Counted from the stretch's first letter, positions 1-13,595 are shown. The stretch is DNA of 64,000 nt from Paramacrobiotus metropolitanus (GCF_019649055.1 NW_026570223.1:434001-498000); one strand, 5' to 3'. Notes: generated from the sequence alone by a model not told the origin. Numbers and translations are program-made.

Positions 1-1816
1 TTATCATTTACCTGTAATATATACAGGTATCTTTCTATACAGTCGTACATTATGCAGGCAAAGGGAACATCAGTGTCGTCGTTTGGCTGCCCACTTTCCA
101 CGTTAGACGCAGCCAATCGTCTTCACAATGACCCAAGCTATCGCTATTCCACTAACATTTACATTTTTCACACTAACCGGCCAAACCACTACGCTCCGCT
201 GCCAGCTAACACTGTATAATCATTCCATTTTCTAAATCAATCGTTCTGCCATGCTTAACTGCCAATGGAATTTGTTGTTGCAGTCGTAGCGACTACAAAG
301 CACTGAAAAACATCGGCAACTATGCTCTTAAGACAGTTTTCTTGTGACTGTTTCAAAGCGTAGCAAAATACTTGATAACGATCTATCTAATTCTACTTGA
401 AAGGCAATTCTTTCTAATTTTAATTTCGGCAACCACTTCAGAGATTACGGGACGTAAATAATTAATTTGTTGAAACCAGCCGGTAATTTTATTAGCAATT
501 GTATATGCAAAATTTGTTACAGCATTCTCCATTAACTTTAAGCGTAAATGTTGTTGGCACGGTGCAACTTTAGTTTGGTGCTACAACTTCCAGTAGTACT
601 TCCAATAGTTCCTTCCAATAGCATTAAATTTAGCAACCGAAATTTTGCTAGCCAAAATTGTACTTGCCTTTCGTAAACCGTCATCTGTAAATTGATGGTG
701 CAATTTCTGGAATATTATTGATGGAAACAAATTTCATAAACATATGCGTTGCTCGGCCGGTTAATTATGTACATATTGTAGTCCTACTGCATACGCGCAC
801 AGGTAGGCAGCAGTACCAAGTCAACCTTGAGTGGCAACGGGGACTGTTTAGATGGCTGTTGGGAATTATCTATCGCAGTCAGCTCATAGCGCAGCACTTG
901 ACTGCAACGCATCCATTGAGATTGTATTACTAGAAATTCTTCCAATCGTTCAGGTCGTTGCATGTATTAGGCTCGCCGACGGCGGGGATACAATTACTCA
1001 AGCCGGCTTTTCCGCTTAATTCAAGAGCCCGCCGAATAGCATGTCGACCGTTAATTCTCCAAATATGCACGCTTGTCGTCAGTCATCCGTTGTATATTAT
1101 TCTGTTGGCTATTCTCTTGTATGGATTTAAGCGCCCTAATGTACGGCATCTGTAACATTGCATTGTGTAACAAAATACGAGCACTGGAATCATCGGAGTC
1201 GATTGCCAGACCGGTAGTAATTATGAAGAGTTCACGAAGAAAAAGTCAGTTCAGTTACTGTATATCTATTTCCTGCGTTTCAGATTTAAGAAATTAAGCA
1301 GCCAGAGTCGTTAGCTAATTTGCCACTGCGTTAACTTCTCAAAGAAAACGCATCTGTTTAAATATTTTATAAACAAAAAATTAAGGTTTTGGCCAGATTC
1401 TTCATAAGTATATACGCATAACGAAAACTGGTACGCCAGATTTTTTGCTTTGTGGCTGCGCTACTTTTACTCTATCTTTGTAAGCCTATATGTATGCTCA
1501 TGCACACTGCAGCACACATATGATATACATTTTCGTCAGCATTTTATTTCAACTGACGCAACCAGTTCGCTACAGTTTCAGTTTACACAAAGTGGAAAAG
1601 GAAAATTAATGACAGTGAATGTTTTCCCCGCTACATCCACACAAATGTTTGACAATCGGCCAGTAATGGGCCAATAATGCGACACTGATGGATGACGCGG
1701 CAAGCAGCCTAACGGCAACAATACACAAACACACACACACAATCAACCAACGACATATGTGCACACTCTCCGGTTTCCCTTGTCAGAGATACATCCCGTC
1801 CCCGCAAAAGGAGGAT
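1..1816. other. No gene recognised (left edge)
   Basis: AT-rich sequence with only short open frames and no recognisable domain. The last part is downstream of the minus-strand forkhead gene and probably holds its 3' UTR. A short CA-rich run (acacacacac) lies near 1730. Confidence 0.5.
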
Positions 1817-4012
1817 TTACTTCCCCAACAGATTATAACCATGATGCAATCCCGCTGCGGCGGCGGCTGCTGCCGGGGAAGACATCCCGTAACCCGGCAT
1901 CTGATGAGCGATGGCCAAATGTTGGCTCATGTCGGCGGAATGGACGTTGGATAATATTTGCGCGGCGGCAGCAGCGGCGGCCGACGGCGGGAACAGCACA
2001 TACGGGCTGCACGGCACGGGGAAGAAGGACGCGCTGGGCGGGAAGGCCCCGCGCGGAAGGTACGCCGCCACGGGAGCGGTGGACCACAGAGGGAAGGGTG
2101 GAAAAAACGCCGAGGGTGGTAAGGTACCGAGCGGCCGGTTAGAAGGCGGGACTTTGCCCTCGGGTGAGGCGCGGGAGGCGGTGCGCGGAGTGTCGTGACG
2201 CTTAGGCGGCCGGTGACGGCGTGGGGCGTCCTCTGAATGCGGTTTCACGGGGGTATCGTCCAGGAGATCATCGATTAGGAAGGAGCTCTGACGCGCACGG
2301 ACGTTGCCTGTTAAATAATTAATATTAGTAGTAGTTCTTTATTGTCGCACCCTGTTTCTTTTAAGATATGAATTAGAGCATACCGTATACGCCGATTACA
2401 CAAAAATACAACTTCAGTGTAGTTTGCATGGCTAGAATATCGCCGCGGGGTTTGTCTTATCACAACTGATTAGCTATTATTTTATACCTAAGAAATACTG
2501 TTTACATTGGAAAAAAGGAAAAATGCCTAACTGCTTTATGAATTGTTATCCAACAATTATGATCCCCGGCATTGTTGACGCATTAATAATTTATTATTCT
2601 CAAAGGTGTGCGATTTTCTGTGCAATAAAAATATACTTGGTAACATGCTGTACACTGGTAGTGGTGATCAAAAAGCGCTAAGTTGTTGAAAGGCTAATTA
2701 TACAAGTGTTTTGATAACGCTAACACACAGACACCACTATACGCATGCGGTAACCGAAGCGTTGGTGAAGGTTTTGAGAAAACATCTTCAACGTGTAGTT
2801 AATGTGTTACTCAATGCGGCAATGAGTAAACAGCCAATGAAGGCTGCCCGCATCGCTCCTAATCTAAACACAAACACAACACCCGCTGACTATTGTACAG
2901 CGCTTTAAATGGACAGCCGATTAGTTAGTGCATCGCGACAGCCGGGTCAGCGCCGGCCACCGCCAGCCAGTGGCCGTCGAGTGTGTAACGAGGACACTCA
3001 ACTAGCCAACAAACATAACCGAAGGTTTCCTGCTTGTACACAGCCAGTCATCGCGGCTGTGTATATGCTGCTGGAGTCGGCAAGCAGTTAGTTGCCCGTG
3101 TCCGATTGCTTACGTGGCCTCACCGTCGGCTGTCAACACTCTCTAACACGACCTCAAATGTGATGCAGATTAAAGTTTATCTTTTATGCACGGGGAGCCG
3201 GTCTCGCGCAGGCTGTACGCTGTAAAACTGTTTGACACACGGGCTTGCCGGCCGAAAAAAATGAAGTAAAATCAGTAAATTATATATTTCAACGGCTCTT
3301 TAATTTTGTGTTGCATAAAATTTATTCTACATATTACAGACTTGATAAGTTGTGACTATTAGTTGTGACTTTAGGGTACTACTCAAGCGTAAAACGCTCT
3401 CTCACACGCTTTCAGATGTCAAGCAACTTCTTCTCGTGTAATTACGATGTACCCGTCCTTGTTTATAAGTAGAAACATATAGCCCAAAGAACAACTTGGT
3501 TTACCTGTTTTGCACTCTTCATTGCTCCGGTACATTCCACCGGTCTCCACGTTAATCTTCGCAGCAGAACTCTTACTCCCGCATTTCCTATGCAGCCGCT
3601 TTCTCCGGCGGCGGAATACTCCATCGGCGAATGTGTAGTCACTGGACTCATTAAGCATCCAGTAGTTGTCTTTGCCCCACGGCCGATTGGGATCGCGCAG
3701 CACTTTTTGGAAGCACTCGTTCAGCGACAAATTATGCCGGACGGAATTCCGCCAACCGGTATATTCTCCACGGAAGAAGGGAAATTTCTTCATGAGATAG
3801 TCGTTAATCTCCGCGAGGGTCAGTTTGCCGGTTTGTGAATCACGGATGGCCATGGCGATGAGGGCGATGTAGCTGAAGGGCGGTTTAGGACGGCGTTGGT
3901 AGGCCGCTTTGTTACATGTGGATTTCGTTGGGGATGATTCGGACCCGGTCTCGGAGTTGTCCATATTTGTACTGGGCTCACTGAAGAATCGTGAAGATGG
4001 TACAGTAATCAA
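1817..4012 (-). CDS. foxq1: Forkhead-box transcription factor, FoxQ1-like
   Basis: Nuclear DNA-binding transcription factor. Proposed CDS: complement(join(1817..2307,3505..4012)), 332 aa. Exon 1 carries a complete forkhead (winged-helix) domain at residues ~43-140, with KPPFSYIALIAMAIRDS, GWRNSVRHNLSLNECF and RPWGKDNYWML, then a basic wing RRRRKRLHRK. The block EYTGWRNSVRHNLSL plus SDYTFADGVFRRRRKRL is typical of FoxQ1 rather than FoxQ2 or other classes; this rests on remembered family consensus. Exon 2 joins in phase 1 (ACAG|GTAAAC donor, TTTAACAG acceptor) and restores an SSFLIDDLL motif, like the FxIxxIL co-repressor-type motif of other Fox proteins, followed by Pro-rich and poly-Ala stretches. 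Met17 is an alternative start. Exon 2 is markedly GC-rich compared with its surroundings. The class assignment is less certain than the family. Confidence 0.88.
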
Positions 4013-6700
4013 AATTGAATTCTGGAGGCTTGTATGCTCTTATTGTTATAGTTTTTTACAGTAACAGGTTAAGTTGTTCCCTTTTTTAAGAAGATTGCGT
4101 AAATATTAATTAATGTTCAATCTGTTTATTTATTTAGCGTAACACTGATATCTGATACAGATTATCTTTGTTTGGAAAACCAAAATTTTATTGTACATTT
4201 AATTCTATTACTTCAATTACAATGAGGTTCCTTCTTCGCAACTTAGAAGCCAGTACGTCAGATAATATGCAATATGCAAAGTTACGCAATACTGCAGTCG
4301 CTAAATCATGAGCGCTTTATCCCATCCTTTTAATTTAATTTATTACTGAAGGATTTATTCTTCTTGCAGAAATTGTTTTTAGCTATTAACAGGGGTTAAA
4401 AAGTTAGCGTAGATTGCACAAACTGTTGATAAGCAATCGAAAAGCAAAAATAATCAAAAGCGGCTGGGAGCATTTGACTTACCGTTTTTCCACAATATGA
4501 CACAGTTCCGTCACCGCACCACAAATGCCCCCAACAGGACTCTGTGTATGGGATCGCGCTTCAATGGGCATGATTAAGAAAAATTGTTGAGGTTTTAGCC
4601 TAGCGATAATCTCCGCTAAACAAGCATACAATGTCAAGCGGCCATGAAAGGGCCCGTCAACGTGTATTTAAAACTCCTGAGTGTGTAATAGACCGGCTAT
4701 ACAACGTAACACACTGCAGAAAGAAAAGCCCCCAATGAATAAACTGCCGGGGTGTCGTCGTCGAGTTAAGTTGCACTGCAAAACCGCAATGGGCAATCTG
4801 TCAAAAGTATTGCTTCCTTTAAGCCAGCCAATGGGTGTACGGGATGTCGTATAGGCAGCGTCAGCGACAGCCGGTTTTCGGTATCGCGTTTATCCCGCCT
4901 CCACATGTACTCGTACACTCTCACACACACAAACAGCTGGGCTATCATGACCGGCAGTTAAATGGCCAACAGGGGCTGATTGTCAAAGGTTACGCTCAAG
5001 TGCTCACCGTTTAGCTTTCATCGCCACGGTAAATGGTTAGTGTACACCAAGGCATAGTTTACCACGATGACGCGGATTATGTTTGAAGCAATGCTGGCGT
5101 ATTGGCGGTGTAATTCGCAGCCAGAGTAAAGAAACTCGTGCTTTACTGCTTAATGTATGGAAATTTTTTAAATATTTGCTACGTAAATTTGGCCTGAGTA
5201 CCTTCTGTTATTGTGCAATATATGAATTTCCACTGAGAAAAACGATACTGTATCATCCCAGTGCCGCACAATGACGCTGTCTAAGAAAAAAACTCACCAA
5301 TCAGTAACAAATGCTTAAGCACACTAGATTGCCCAAACTTTTTGGGTTGTGTAACATTTAGCGGGTACTTCAAGTTTTAAAATTCTTTTAGAATTATTGA
5401 GTACTCGTAGAAGCGTATTACAAAAACTGCCCAAAACCAGGTATTGTGTTCTGGTATAAGAACACGATACACTGGCAGCATGTTTTACGACAAAACGTTT
5501 TCGTGGTAAAAAGAGTACAAACCGTTCATTGGGTAACTGTTCTGATTTAATTAACTAATGTACGACTACGCGTTTTATGATTCCCCCACACATGCACCGC
5601 TGAGCAACAGGTAGCCGCGCGGTAGCACCCTCCATCTGCTGCTACGCCGGTATTTCACATATGAGTTACGAGTCAAGTCGTTGATGGGGCTCTTGACGCG
5701 CTGAACTGTGTGTCTGAAGGAGTCTGTAGCCTGGGCCAAACTGGCTGCGGGGGGCGTTTGTCTAACGTGTCTAACGTGGCTGTTTGTCTAACGTGGCCCA
5801 CGGCTGTAACAAAAACTTTACCTCCAGCCTGGGATATGATATACAAGTCGACACTACTGCAAATACATCACCTGCGCATATATACGGTAGATGATGATGG
5901 CAGGTAGCGCTGAGCCGTCCAGTGTAAACAAACAGTCTCACATCCATCACCATTGGCCGCTGCTGTCACGCTGCAGCGTAGTGGATGTGTGTATATAGAC
6001 ACGGCAGTACTGGCTACTTGTTGATGCCCGGTGGATGATGACTGTGAGAAACACAAAGTACAATCAAGCACACCGGCCTCCCATCCATTATCCGCCACTA
6101 AAGTAGCAACATTTTCGCACACTCTACATCGCGCCACTGTGGGCTTCCTTATTTTTCAAAGAGAACCGCAAGCGCGATTCGCGAAGCGAGCATCAAACCG
6201 AAATATCTTCAGGTATCGTTTCTTGCTTTCTCGGCCTTCGTTTCTTCGTTTCCTTTTCAGTCTTCAATATCGTTTCTTGCTTTCTCAGCCTGTTAATTGA
6301 TTTAACTCCTAGGGACGCAAGCGTATTCTATGATCGGGTAAAGGAAAGGTCACACATACTTTTTTATTATATAGCCATCTTGTATCGATAACGATATACA
6401 TAAAATAAATTCCGGTGACCAAGCTAACCGGCCTAAAACTTTTTCATGCTAAGTTTGTTTTCTTCTTAAGACGCCTAATGGTAGGTTTTGAGGGGTAAAC
6501 GCTTAGTGTACGATATATTTTAACAAAGAATGTGCACTTCGTGCTTTCGGCATAAACGAAGTTTCTGAAGTGCGCATTACATTGGTATGTTGGGAACGGC
6601 CAGGTCCGGCGAAGCTGTATGATAATAATTATTTATGCTGAGTTGATGCATATTTACAAGTCAAGTGGACATTTTCTCCATACATATCATAATTCGGCAA

Positions 6701-6763
6701 AACTTAACTCGGCTTGGCAGTTGTGTATCCAGTGCTAGCACGACAAGGTACTTGTGTGGTTGT
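6701..6763 (+). repeat. Dispersed 63-bp repeat, copy 1
   Basis: The segment beginning aacttaactcggcttggcag and ending cttgtgtggttgt recurs almost exactly (one mismatch seen) at 7966-8028 in the same orientation. It has no coding character. Confidence 0.85.
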
Positions 6764-7917
6764 GAAGCAAAGTTATTATTAGTCGCGCAACGTTTACTTA
6801 TCGAAGATAGTGGATTCTCTTAGCTAAACCCTGTGTAGTTGATGCTCCGTCGTCAGTGACACCTACTTAAGAAAACTGCTTAGCAGATTGTTATGCGAGA
6901 GGCCACCTGAAGAGCGGGGACGTGTAGATACATATTGCGTGTTGTATTTTATGAGAGCGGCGACGCGGCTTCTCATCCAAAATATTGTCATTAATGCTCA
7001 CTCGGCACATAACTTATCGCACTCACCTACCATGCTACGTGTTTGCACGCCGGTGAAATAGTCGGATAAAAATGAAAGTTAAAAATTGCAATGGTTTATC
7101 GATTTTTTATGCCGCTCGCTAAGCTTGTACCGTATTGTATGTAATTCGTCGTTTGGAGAAATGAAGATGCAGTATAAGATTTCTTACACGGTATAAATAA
7201 GATAAACACAGTTGTGTAAAACAAAAGATTAAAATAATAGATGCCTAATACAGTTTTCCATACAACATAATTTGGCTACAGGTACACAACATCCGACTGA
7301 AGATACGCACACAGAAGCTTCACTCATTTTGAGGTGGTTTAAATCGGTAGGCAAAACACGGCAATGCAAGGAAAAGCTGCGACCTCTGGCTGCGCTGAAA
7401 ACTCTGCCTTTTAATCCAGGAAACGATCGAAAACTTGGCTGCTATTTTACTGTTTGATAATTTAATAAAGTAGTGTTATGGCGAATGCATGCCCTTGCGC
7501 AAGTAATAAATCAGTCATTAAAGAAAATTAATTTCCTTTACAGCACTAATCCTCATGTTTGTAGTCGAAGCTATATAGCTTTGACCACAAACAGGAGGAT
7601 TAGTTAGCAAAGATATATCTTTGCGTTCCATTTGTTTATTTCGTCTATGTTTGCAGTTAGAGACGCCGATTCGCCACCAAAGACGCCGATCCAAACGCAG
7701 CCGGAAGTACAGTTGTACCGTACAACCACTCTGATTCAATTTAATTATGCTAACACTGGCAAAATGCCGGCATGTATATACGTTTATATATATGTGCGTA
7801 ATACATGATCACGCACGCCATAAAGAAGCCCGCGAAATTTTAATTATAAGATACTCGTATTATGTAGCCGCAGGGACGTACATACATTTGCATTGGTCCG
7901 ATAAATGGCAAAGATAC

Positions 7918-7965
7918 AGTTACAATTAGTTACAATTAGATACAGTTACAATTAGATACAGTTAC
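7918..7965 (+). repeat. Short tandem repeat, ttacaattaga type
   Basis: Imperfect tandem copies of a 9-15 bp unit (tacaattag, atacagttacaattag) run directly into repeat copy 2 of the 63-bp segment. Confidence 0.75.
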
Positions 7966-8028
7966 AACTTAACTCCGCTTGGCAGTTGTGTATCCAGTGC
8001 TAGCACGACAAGGTACTTGTGTGGTTGT
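7966..8028 (+). repeat. Dispersed 63-bp repeat, copy 2
   Basis: Near-identical to 6701-6763. It is bracketed by two occurrences of gtccgataaatg (near 7896 and 8027), so this copy together with the short tandem repeat may be an insertion with a duplicated flank. The flank reading is inference. Confidence 0.8.
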
Positions 8029-8159
8029 CCGATAAATGACAGTTATTTTTTTATTGATTTTATTTTATTAACGGAAATAGCTTTCGATACGCCTGAAAAT
8101 TCTTTTCATTAATTTTGAAAGTTTTATGCTTTTTTGGGTTGATTCTTTGAAAGAAAATT

Positions 8160-8235
8160 CGACCAACCTAGGAATCGAACCCAGGACAGACAGTTCTTAA
8201 GCCTAACGTACTACTACCAAGCTATACGCAACTAA
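8160..8235 (-). other. tRNA-like promoter relic (possible SINE or pseudo-tRNA)
   Basis: On the minus strand the sequence has a B-box-like GGTTCGATTCC with a pairable T-arm (CTGGG TTCGATT CCTAG) and an A-box-like TAGCTTGGTAGTAGTACG. The acceptor stem does not pair and no proper anticodon stem forms. It therefore looks like a tRNA-derived repeat or decayed tRNA, not a functional tRNA gene. Confidence 0.35.
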
Positions 8236-11142
8236 GATTAAAATGTGAAATTGTTTTTATCGAACCATAGTTCAAGACTCCATCGACGGAGATATGATCA
8301 GCACACACGCACATAATTTATTGCAATGCAGAATATCGTACGGTATACTTGTATTGTACAATTTGTAGATTTCAGGGTGGAATGGCTCATGGTCAGGTAA
8401 ACTCCAGGTCAGTTAATGATTATATAACAGGTGAATCCCATGAGTTCCATATTGGGAAACACGATGCAAAATGAGTGCGCACCATATGGGAAGCGGTTCA
8501 CAAAACTGCTACCGCGGACACTATATCTTTCAAGTCACCGCTTTCATCAACATTAATCTATTACTGATCGTGAATATACCTGTGCAAAAATAGTATATAT
8601 CAGTGAGTGGTGGTATCGAAACCGAAGGTACCAAGAACTTCCTAGCTACATCACTTTAACGGGCAAGTAGCCAACCGGGGCCTGAGTTAGCGGCCAGTAA
8701 AGCTGACCATAAGAAGAGCCGGCTTCCCTTCATTAACATGTCGCAAACGCGAAATGGTTAACAGAGAAAACAGATATGGTTAACAGAAAAACAGATGGGT
8801 TGGATGTGTACTAAAAAAAGCGTTCTCTCTCAGTCGGTGGTATTGTTAGGAAATGAAATGGCATTTAGCATGGATGCAGCTAAATCATCCAGAGAAAGAT
8901 CGGTCGCATCCGTTCGAAGGAGCTGGGATAATCACATGTGGCCGCAGCACCGCGTGTAAAGCACTGTATGCGTATGGCGAACAGCAGAGAAGACAAGAGA
9001 GAAAGAGCGGGAACGCATGTCATTCAGTCTTCAGATTACGTACGTTTACTACGTTAACAGCAGCAACACTTAAAAGGTAAAACTTAATTTTTAAGCTCGG
9101 TTTTTTTGTGCTTCTCCAGGTACTAATTTTTTTATTTTTCGTCACATGAAATGTACGTATTGGTTTACAATACTAAGCGCTCATCGTTTCGACAAGTAAA
9201 AGACCGACAATGTATCCAAATAATGGAAACGCTTTTGGCGCATGGAATTATTCGATGATTTCGATCGCGAGCTGACCCAAGCTCCCGTCTTGAGTCCTTC
9301 AGTGACGTCAACAGGGGGGCATGGTCCAGCACAGAAACAAGAGCAAATTTATAACAGCTTAATAATGGCTTTACCGGATGAGAGCGATTACGTACTTTGT
9401 TTGTAAAAAAGACCAGGAAATGGCAGTTCCTTAAATGCAATTAAATCGCTAAGCGGAGTTATAGTGCAGTCCGTGCTTCACCAGAGTTTATCTCTCTTGT
9501 TTACTATTTTGCATTTTTGGACAAAGCCATGATTGTACTAAACATGGTGAGTGTGTGAGAAAACTTGTTAAACATGTCTACAATAATTATAATTCAAGAA
9601 TTCCATTTAACCAATAGCTTGTTAGATGCACGTGATATAAACGCCAAGTTTAATACAAATATTCCGTGCCCAAATCTAATATGAAGTTGTTTGAACTACG
9701 TAAAAGAAGTGGAAGAGCAATTGCGAATGGGAATAATTACAGTAGTATTCCCGCATGCGCGATGGACCGTCATATTGATTCAATGAATACGAGAACGTCA
9801 TCCCAGATCCGGCCGTTAGTACCACTTCCAGTGTGAACTTGAATATGACCACTTGCACTGTGGTGTGTAATCGGTTACCTTCTGTGTTCGACTCCGCGAT
9901 CTGAACAGTAAAGCAACAAGAATGTTTGTAGAGTTTACTAAATTACTACTACCATTAAGAATAATCATAACCTTAATTACCACAGCTCTCTAAGAAACCA
10001 TTAGTAGCAATTTACACTATACAGCAAGCTCTTACTTCTGCCATCATGCAGTGGATCTCTAGGTCAAGGAAGAGCAACATCCCGATGGAATGGATTAAGT
10101 CCCAGAGTTCCAAGTTTCCAAAAGTGCCAAAACGATTTATGCCGTTTCTGTCATCGCTGCGCTGCTTTTATATGGAATTTTTTGCCACAAATCCACTGAC
10201 ACCTCTAGCACTTATACCAAAAACTGGGGGTGTACTGTTCGTTTTCCGAACATTCTGGAAAAATCTAGCATGTAGACATTACCCGGGGACTTTTTTCCAC
10301 CGTACGCCTGCCACTCCCGTTATTGTCGCATGTAGCCATCAAGTCGAAACCCATTAACCTTGTACGATTGCATTGGTTTAATACCTGGAACACGTGCAGT
10401 ACCTACATATTATAGCTAACGCATTCCCACGATGCAAATTTATTTACACAAACCCGATTTTTTCACGGAGCAAAGCTTACCATTGTTAGTCCCGGATAAA
10501 ATCTTGTTTGATGTCGGTAACCAATGGGATAACACTTTGGGATGAATGAACTGGCAGAGTCCAGATTACCCATTCCGATTTTCCGCATGGTTTTCGTTGG
10601 GAAGGTCCGCTACCCATGGGTTCACGCAGTTGATATCAGTGTGGCGCTTGCAGACCTGCGGTTACACTTCTCGACTGACAAGTAACCCCTGCTGCCAGAA
10701 AGTGACGTTTGGCAGCCTATTATAGCACACTGGAACAAGGTTCCGTAGGTCAAAGGTCACCATTATTCCTGTTGTTCTGTTTGGGAACAGTAAACTGGAA
10801 ATGATCGAAAGTCATTGGAGCCGTTTGCGCTACAATGCATCACCACTAGGTCCGGCCACTGTGCATCCGGTGCCGGGCGCAGCATACGTTACGGAAAACA
10901 TCGTGCAGTGCGTGTGACGTTGCCGTGCACCAGACTTTATAGTGCAACGTCTAACCTTCCACCGTGCTTAGTAATACCAAACGGAGACTGCGCTAAATGG
11001 CTCCAATTTGCATGTACGTACAAGTACTACGAGTAGTATATAAGTAAGAAAACGCGTTGTTATAATCTGCATGTGTTAGTAGTACGTACAACAGCGTCGC
11101 CATTGGTTAACTGTTGTAGATTTTATGTTTTAGGCGTACAGT

Positions 11143-11207
11143 AACTGCCTATTAATTACACGACGATTAATATTAAATATTAATCGTCGTGTAATTAATA
11201 GGCAGTT
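11143..11207. repeat. Perfect 65-nt palindrome (32-bp arms, 1-nt centre)
   Basis: The sequence starting aactgcctattaattacacg reads the same on both strands around position 11175, with no mismatch over 32 base pairs. No TIR element or gene is visible around it. Confidence 0.9.
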
Positions 11208-12407
11208 GTGGTAGCCCGGCGGTACTGCTGGGCAGCCGGTTGCGTTAAATGCGGTTCATTAACCGCACTGAATGTAACCGCATGTTCCGAGGCGAACAGT
11301 AGAAGTACCACCGAACCACAAAAACGTCGTTAATTTCCCGACGAACCAAAATCCGTCTGAACGGGCAAACAACTAACCGGGCCGACAAGCTGACGGCAAA
11401 ATCTAAATCGGAAAAGTCATGTCAGTTTAGGACTGGCTTCTCTTTTTTGCCTGTGTAAGCTCTGTGCATTGCAACTGAAGTGTTGTTGCTTGTGGCAACC
11501 ACCGAAGCCTTACAACAGTTTTGGTCGAACATAGGGTGTGCCTCTTGTGATCAACCAGAAGGCTTGAAAAGCACGTAAAATTCGCATAAGACATTTTATG
11601 GAACTCACGGACGGCCCGTGCCGAGAAAATGTTTTAGCTGAAAGAAAATGCGCTAGTCGAGAAAATTTTTGTGTATGAAATTTTTGTGCTCAAATTGCCG
11701 AAGAAAAAATTTTTGGGAGAAATTAGCTAAGAAAATTCTGCATTCTACGTAATTAAGACTGCTTATAACAACGGATCAATATTCCTGTTCAGTACTGTAT
11801 CTGTATGGTATGCTGTAAGACGTTGTCTGTCTTATCTATCTAACTGCTCACTGCTGTATTCGATGTTCTACTTCGAATAACTGTTTTTAGAAATTAAATA
11901 ATATAATTAAATAGTATTAACTTTCTAGTTACATATTTCTTTCAAAGAAGTTTTTTTTGTAAATTGTAATACTGGCAACCGAGCTTTTTGTTCAGCGGAC
12001 ATAATTTCGCCGAACCTTTGCGCACGCGGAAGCCTCTAAAAAGATTTGAAATACCAAAAATGTTTTCGAATTTCAACCATGGTTTAGTGCAATTTTTTTT
12101 CATTGCGAAACCCTACTCGTACTCGTAGTAAAAGCTGAATAATAATCCGGCGCATGTACGCAGCTGTACATGGAAACTGGCGAACACTAAATTTTTTAAG
12201 CCCATAACGCCGCACATGTTGCCCATACTTAACCGTTCATTAACTGCATGCAGAGCGTGTATACAGTTATTAAATTTTACTAGGTCGTAGACATTAGCCA
12301 GCGTTATAATTCATGATTGAAATTTAATTATAATTCTACGAAAAATACGGGTGCAATCGCAGCAGATATTCTTCCCGTACAAAATTTTAGTGTTTGCATT
12401 GAATGAT

Positions 12408-13539
12408 TTACAATCTTTGATACCAGCGTTTGGCAACAACCTGAGCGACTTTGAATGTCTTAACTAATTCGTCACCATCGACATGCCAAATATCCACAAT
12501 GGTCTTATTGTATCCCGGCATCGTGACGTCCATGGTCAGATCCGTGCTCGCTTGTTCGGTATATTTGAACTGCAAAAACGTAAACTGATGCCAGATTTTT
12601 CTATAGTATAAAACTGCGCTAGTGGCTGATATCCCCATATTACTCGTCGGCAATAAGACAAAATATTAGTGCGCGGGACGCAAATGCTCGTATTTAAAAA
12701 CCACGTAATCTTTACGCAGAACACAAGATGATGCTCCGATCCACGCAAATTAATCCATCAAACGAAATACATAGTATAGCTATTCCCTAACTTGTAATCC
12801 AGATTATTGAAATTTACGTTAATAAATAAAGTAACTTATTTGAGAAGTGATATTGTTGATCGTATCCAGTTTTGCACATAAATAAAAAAAATTATAGCAT
12901 GAAAGTGCCAAAACTTCCACATATTTACCGTGAATTCAGTGCCGTTGTAAGAAGATTTGCCCTCTTCGCCCAACTTAAAACATATATGCTTCTTATAGTT
13001 GACTTCCGGAGCGGCAATTTTATGGTGGAATTTATCGCCTTCTTTCCATAGCTCGTGAGTGGTTGCCGGATCGTGGACGTCGTGATTCGGCAGACCTAAC
13101 ATTACGGGAAAATGTCATTTGCCGATGGTGTTCTTCAATACGAAAGGCGAAAGCACGAATGTTTTTCCATTACGAAAACACGAATATAATGTTCGAACAT
13201 TGTTTCGCCATACCTAAAGCTTTCATGAAATCTTCAAAATGCTCCTGTCGTCCCGTTGATTTCCATTTTCCAATCCATAGATGCTCGTTGTCCTTGGCGA
13301 TGGTGGCCGGACTGGGGTGATCCTCCGCCGAAACCGCGGCGATAATCACTATACACAGAACAGCGGTTATTTATTCGTCATGGAGAAATTACTACAATGG
13401 TGATATTTTGTGTACAACGATGTTCTCCATAATTGCAAATACTTTAGAAAAGTAACGCCTCTACGCAGTACTGGGCTATTAGCAACAGAATAATGGAGGA
13501 TAAAAAATTACCGAGTGCGAAAATGAAAGCTGCGTTCAT
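12408..13539 (-). CDS. SAHS: SAHS-A, secretory abundant heat-soluble protein
   Basis: Secreted lipocalin/FABP-like barrel protein of the tardigrade SAHS family; family members stay soluble on heating and are tied to anhydrobiosis. Proposed CDS: complement(join(12408..12569,12929..13095,13214..13348,13512..13539)), 163 aa. Exon 1 gives MNAAFIFAL and exon 2 completes the signal peptide (VIIAAVSA). Then come LWIGKWKSTGRQEHFEDF, HELWKEGDKFHHKIAAPE, FKLGEEGKSSYNGTEF and WHVDGDELVKTFKV with the terminal AKRWYQRL. Intron phases are 1, 1, 0, as in all six paralogues. It is the most downstream member and ends at the Arg-Leu after the conserved AKRW. The segment ASTDLTMDVTMPGYNKTIVD is more divergent than in SAHS-B or SAHS-F. 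Confidence 0.9.
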
Positions 13540-13595
13540 TGTGAACGATAAAAAGTTAAATTCCGGGTAATTAATCCAAAGGGTTGCTTAGTATT

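Larger units (their letters stand above)
4013..12407. other. Long region without a supported gene
   Basis: 8.4 kb with no frame that shows a known domain or a convincing splice chain. It contains a 63-bp repeated segment (6701 and 7966), short tandem repeats near 7918-7965, a tRNA-like relic near 8160-8235 and a perfect 65-nt palindrome (11143-11207). The part next to 4013 should hold the promoter of the forkhead gene. The part next to 12407 should hold the 3' UTR of SAHS-A. Confidence 0.45.

Noticed and set aside
1688-2198. Overlapping plus-strand ORFs opposite the forkhead exon 2
   Set aside because: They are antisense shadows of the GC-rich, poly-Ala-coding exon; no domain or start context.
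8160-8235. Functional tRNA gene on the minus strand
   Set aside because: T-arm and A/B boxes are present but acceptor and anticodon stems do not pair; kept only as a relic.
9165-9440. 91-codon minus-strand ORF, considered as a retroelement fragment
   Set aside because: Neither strand gives a recognisable gag, RT or integrase motif; likely chance.
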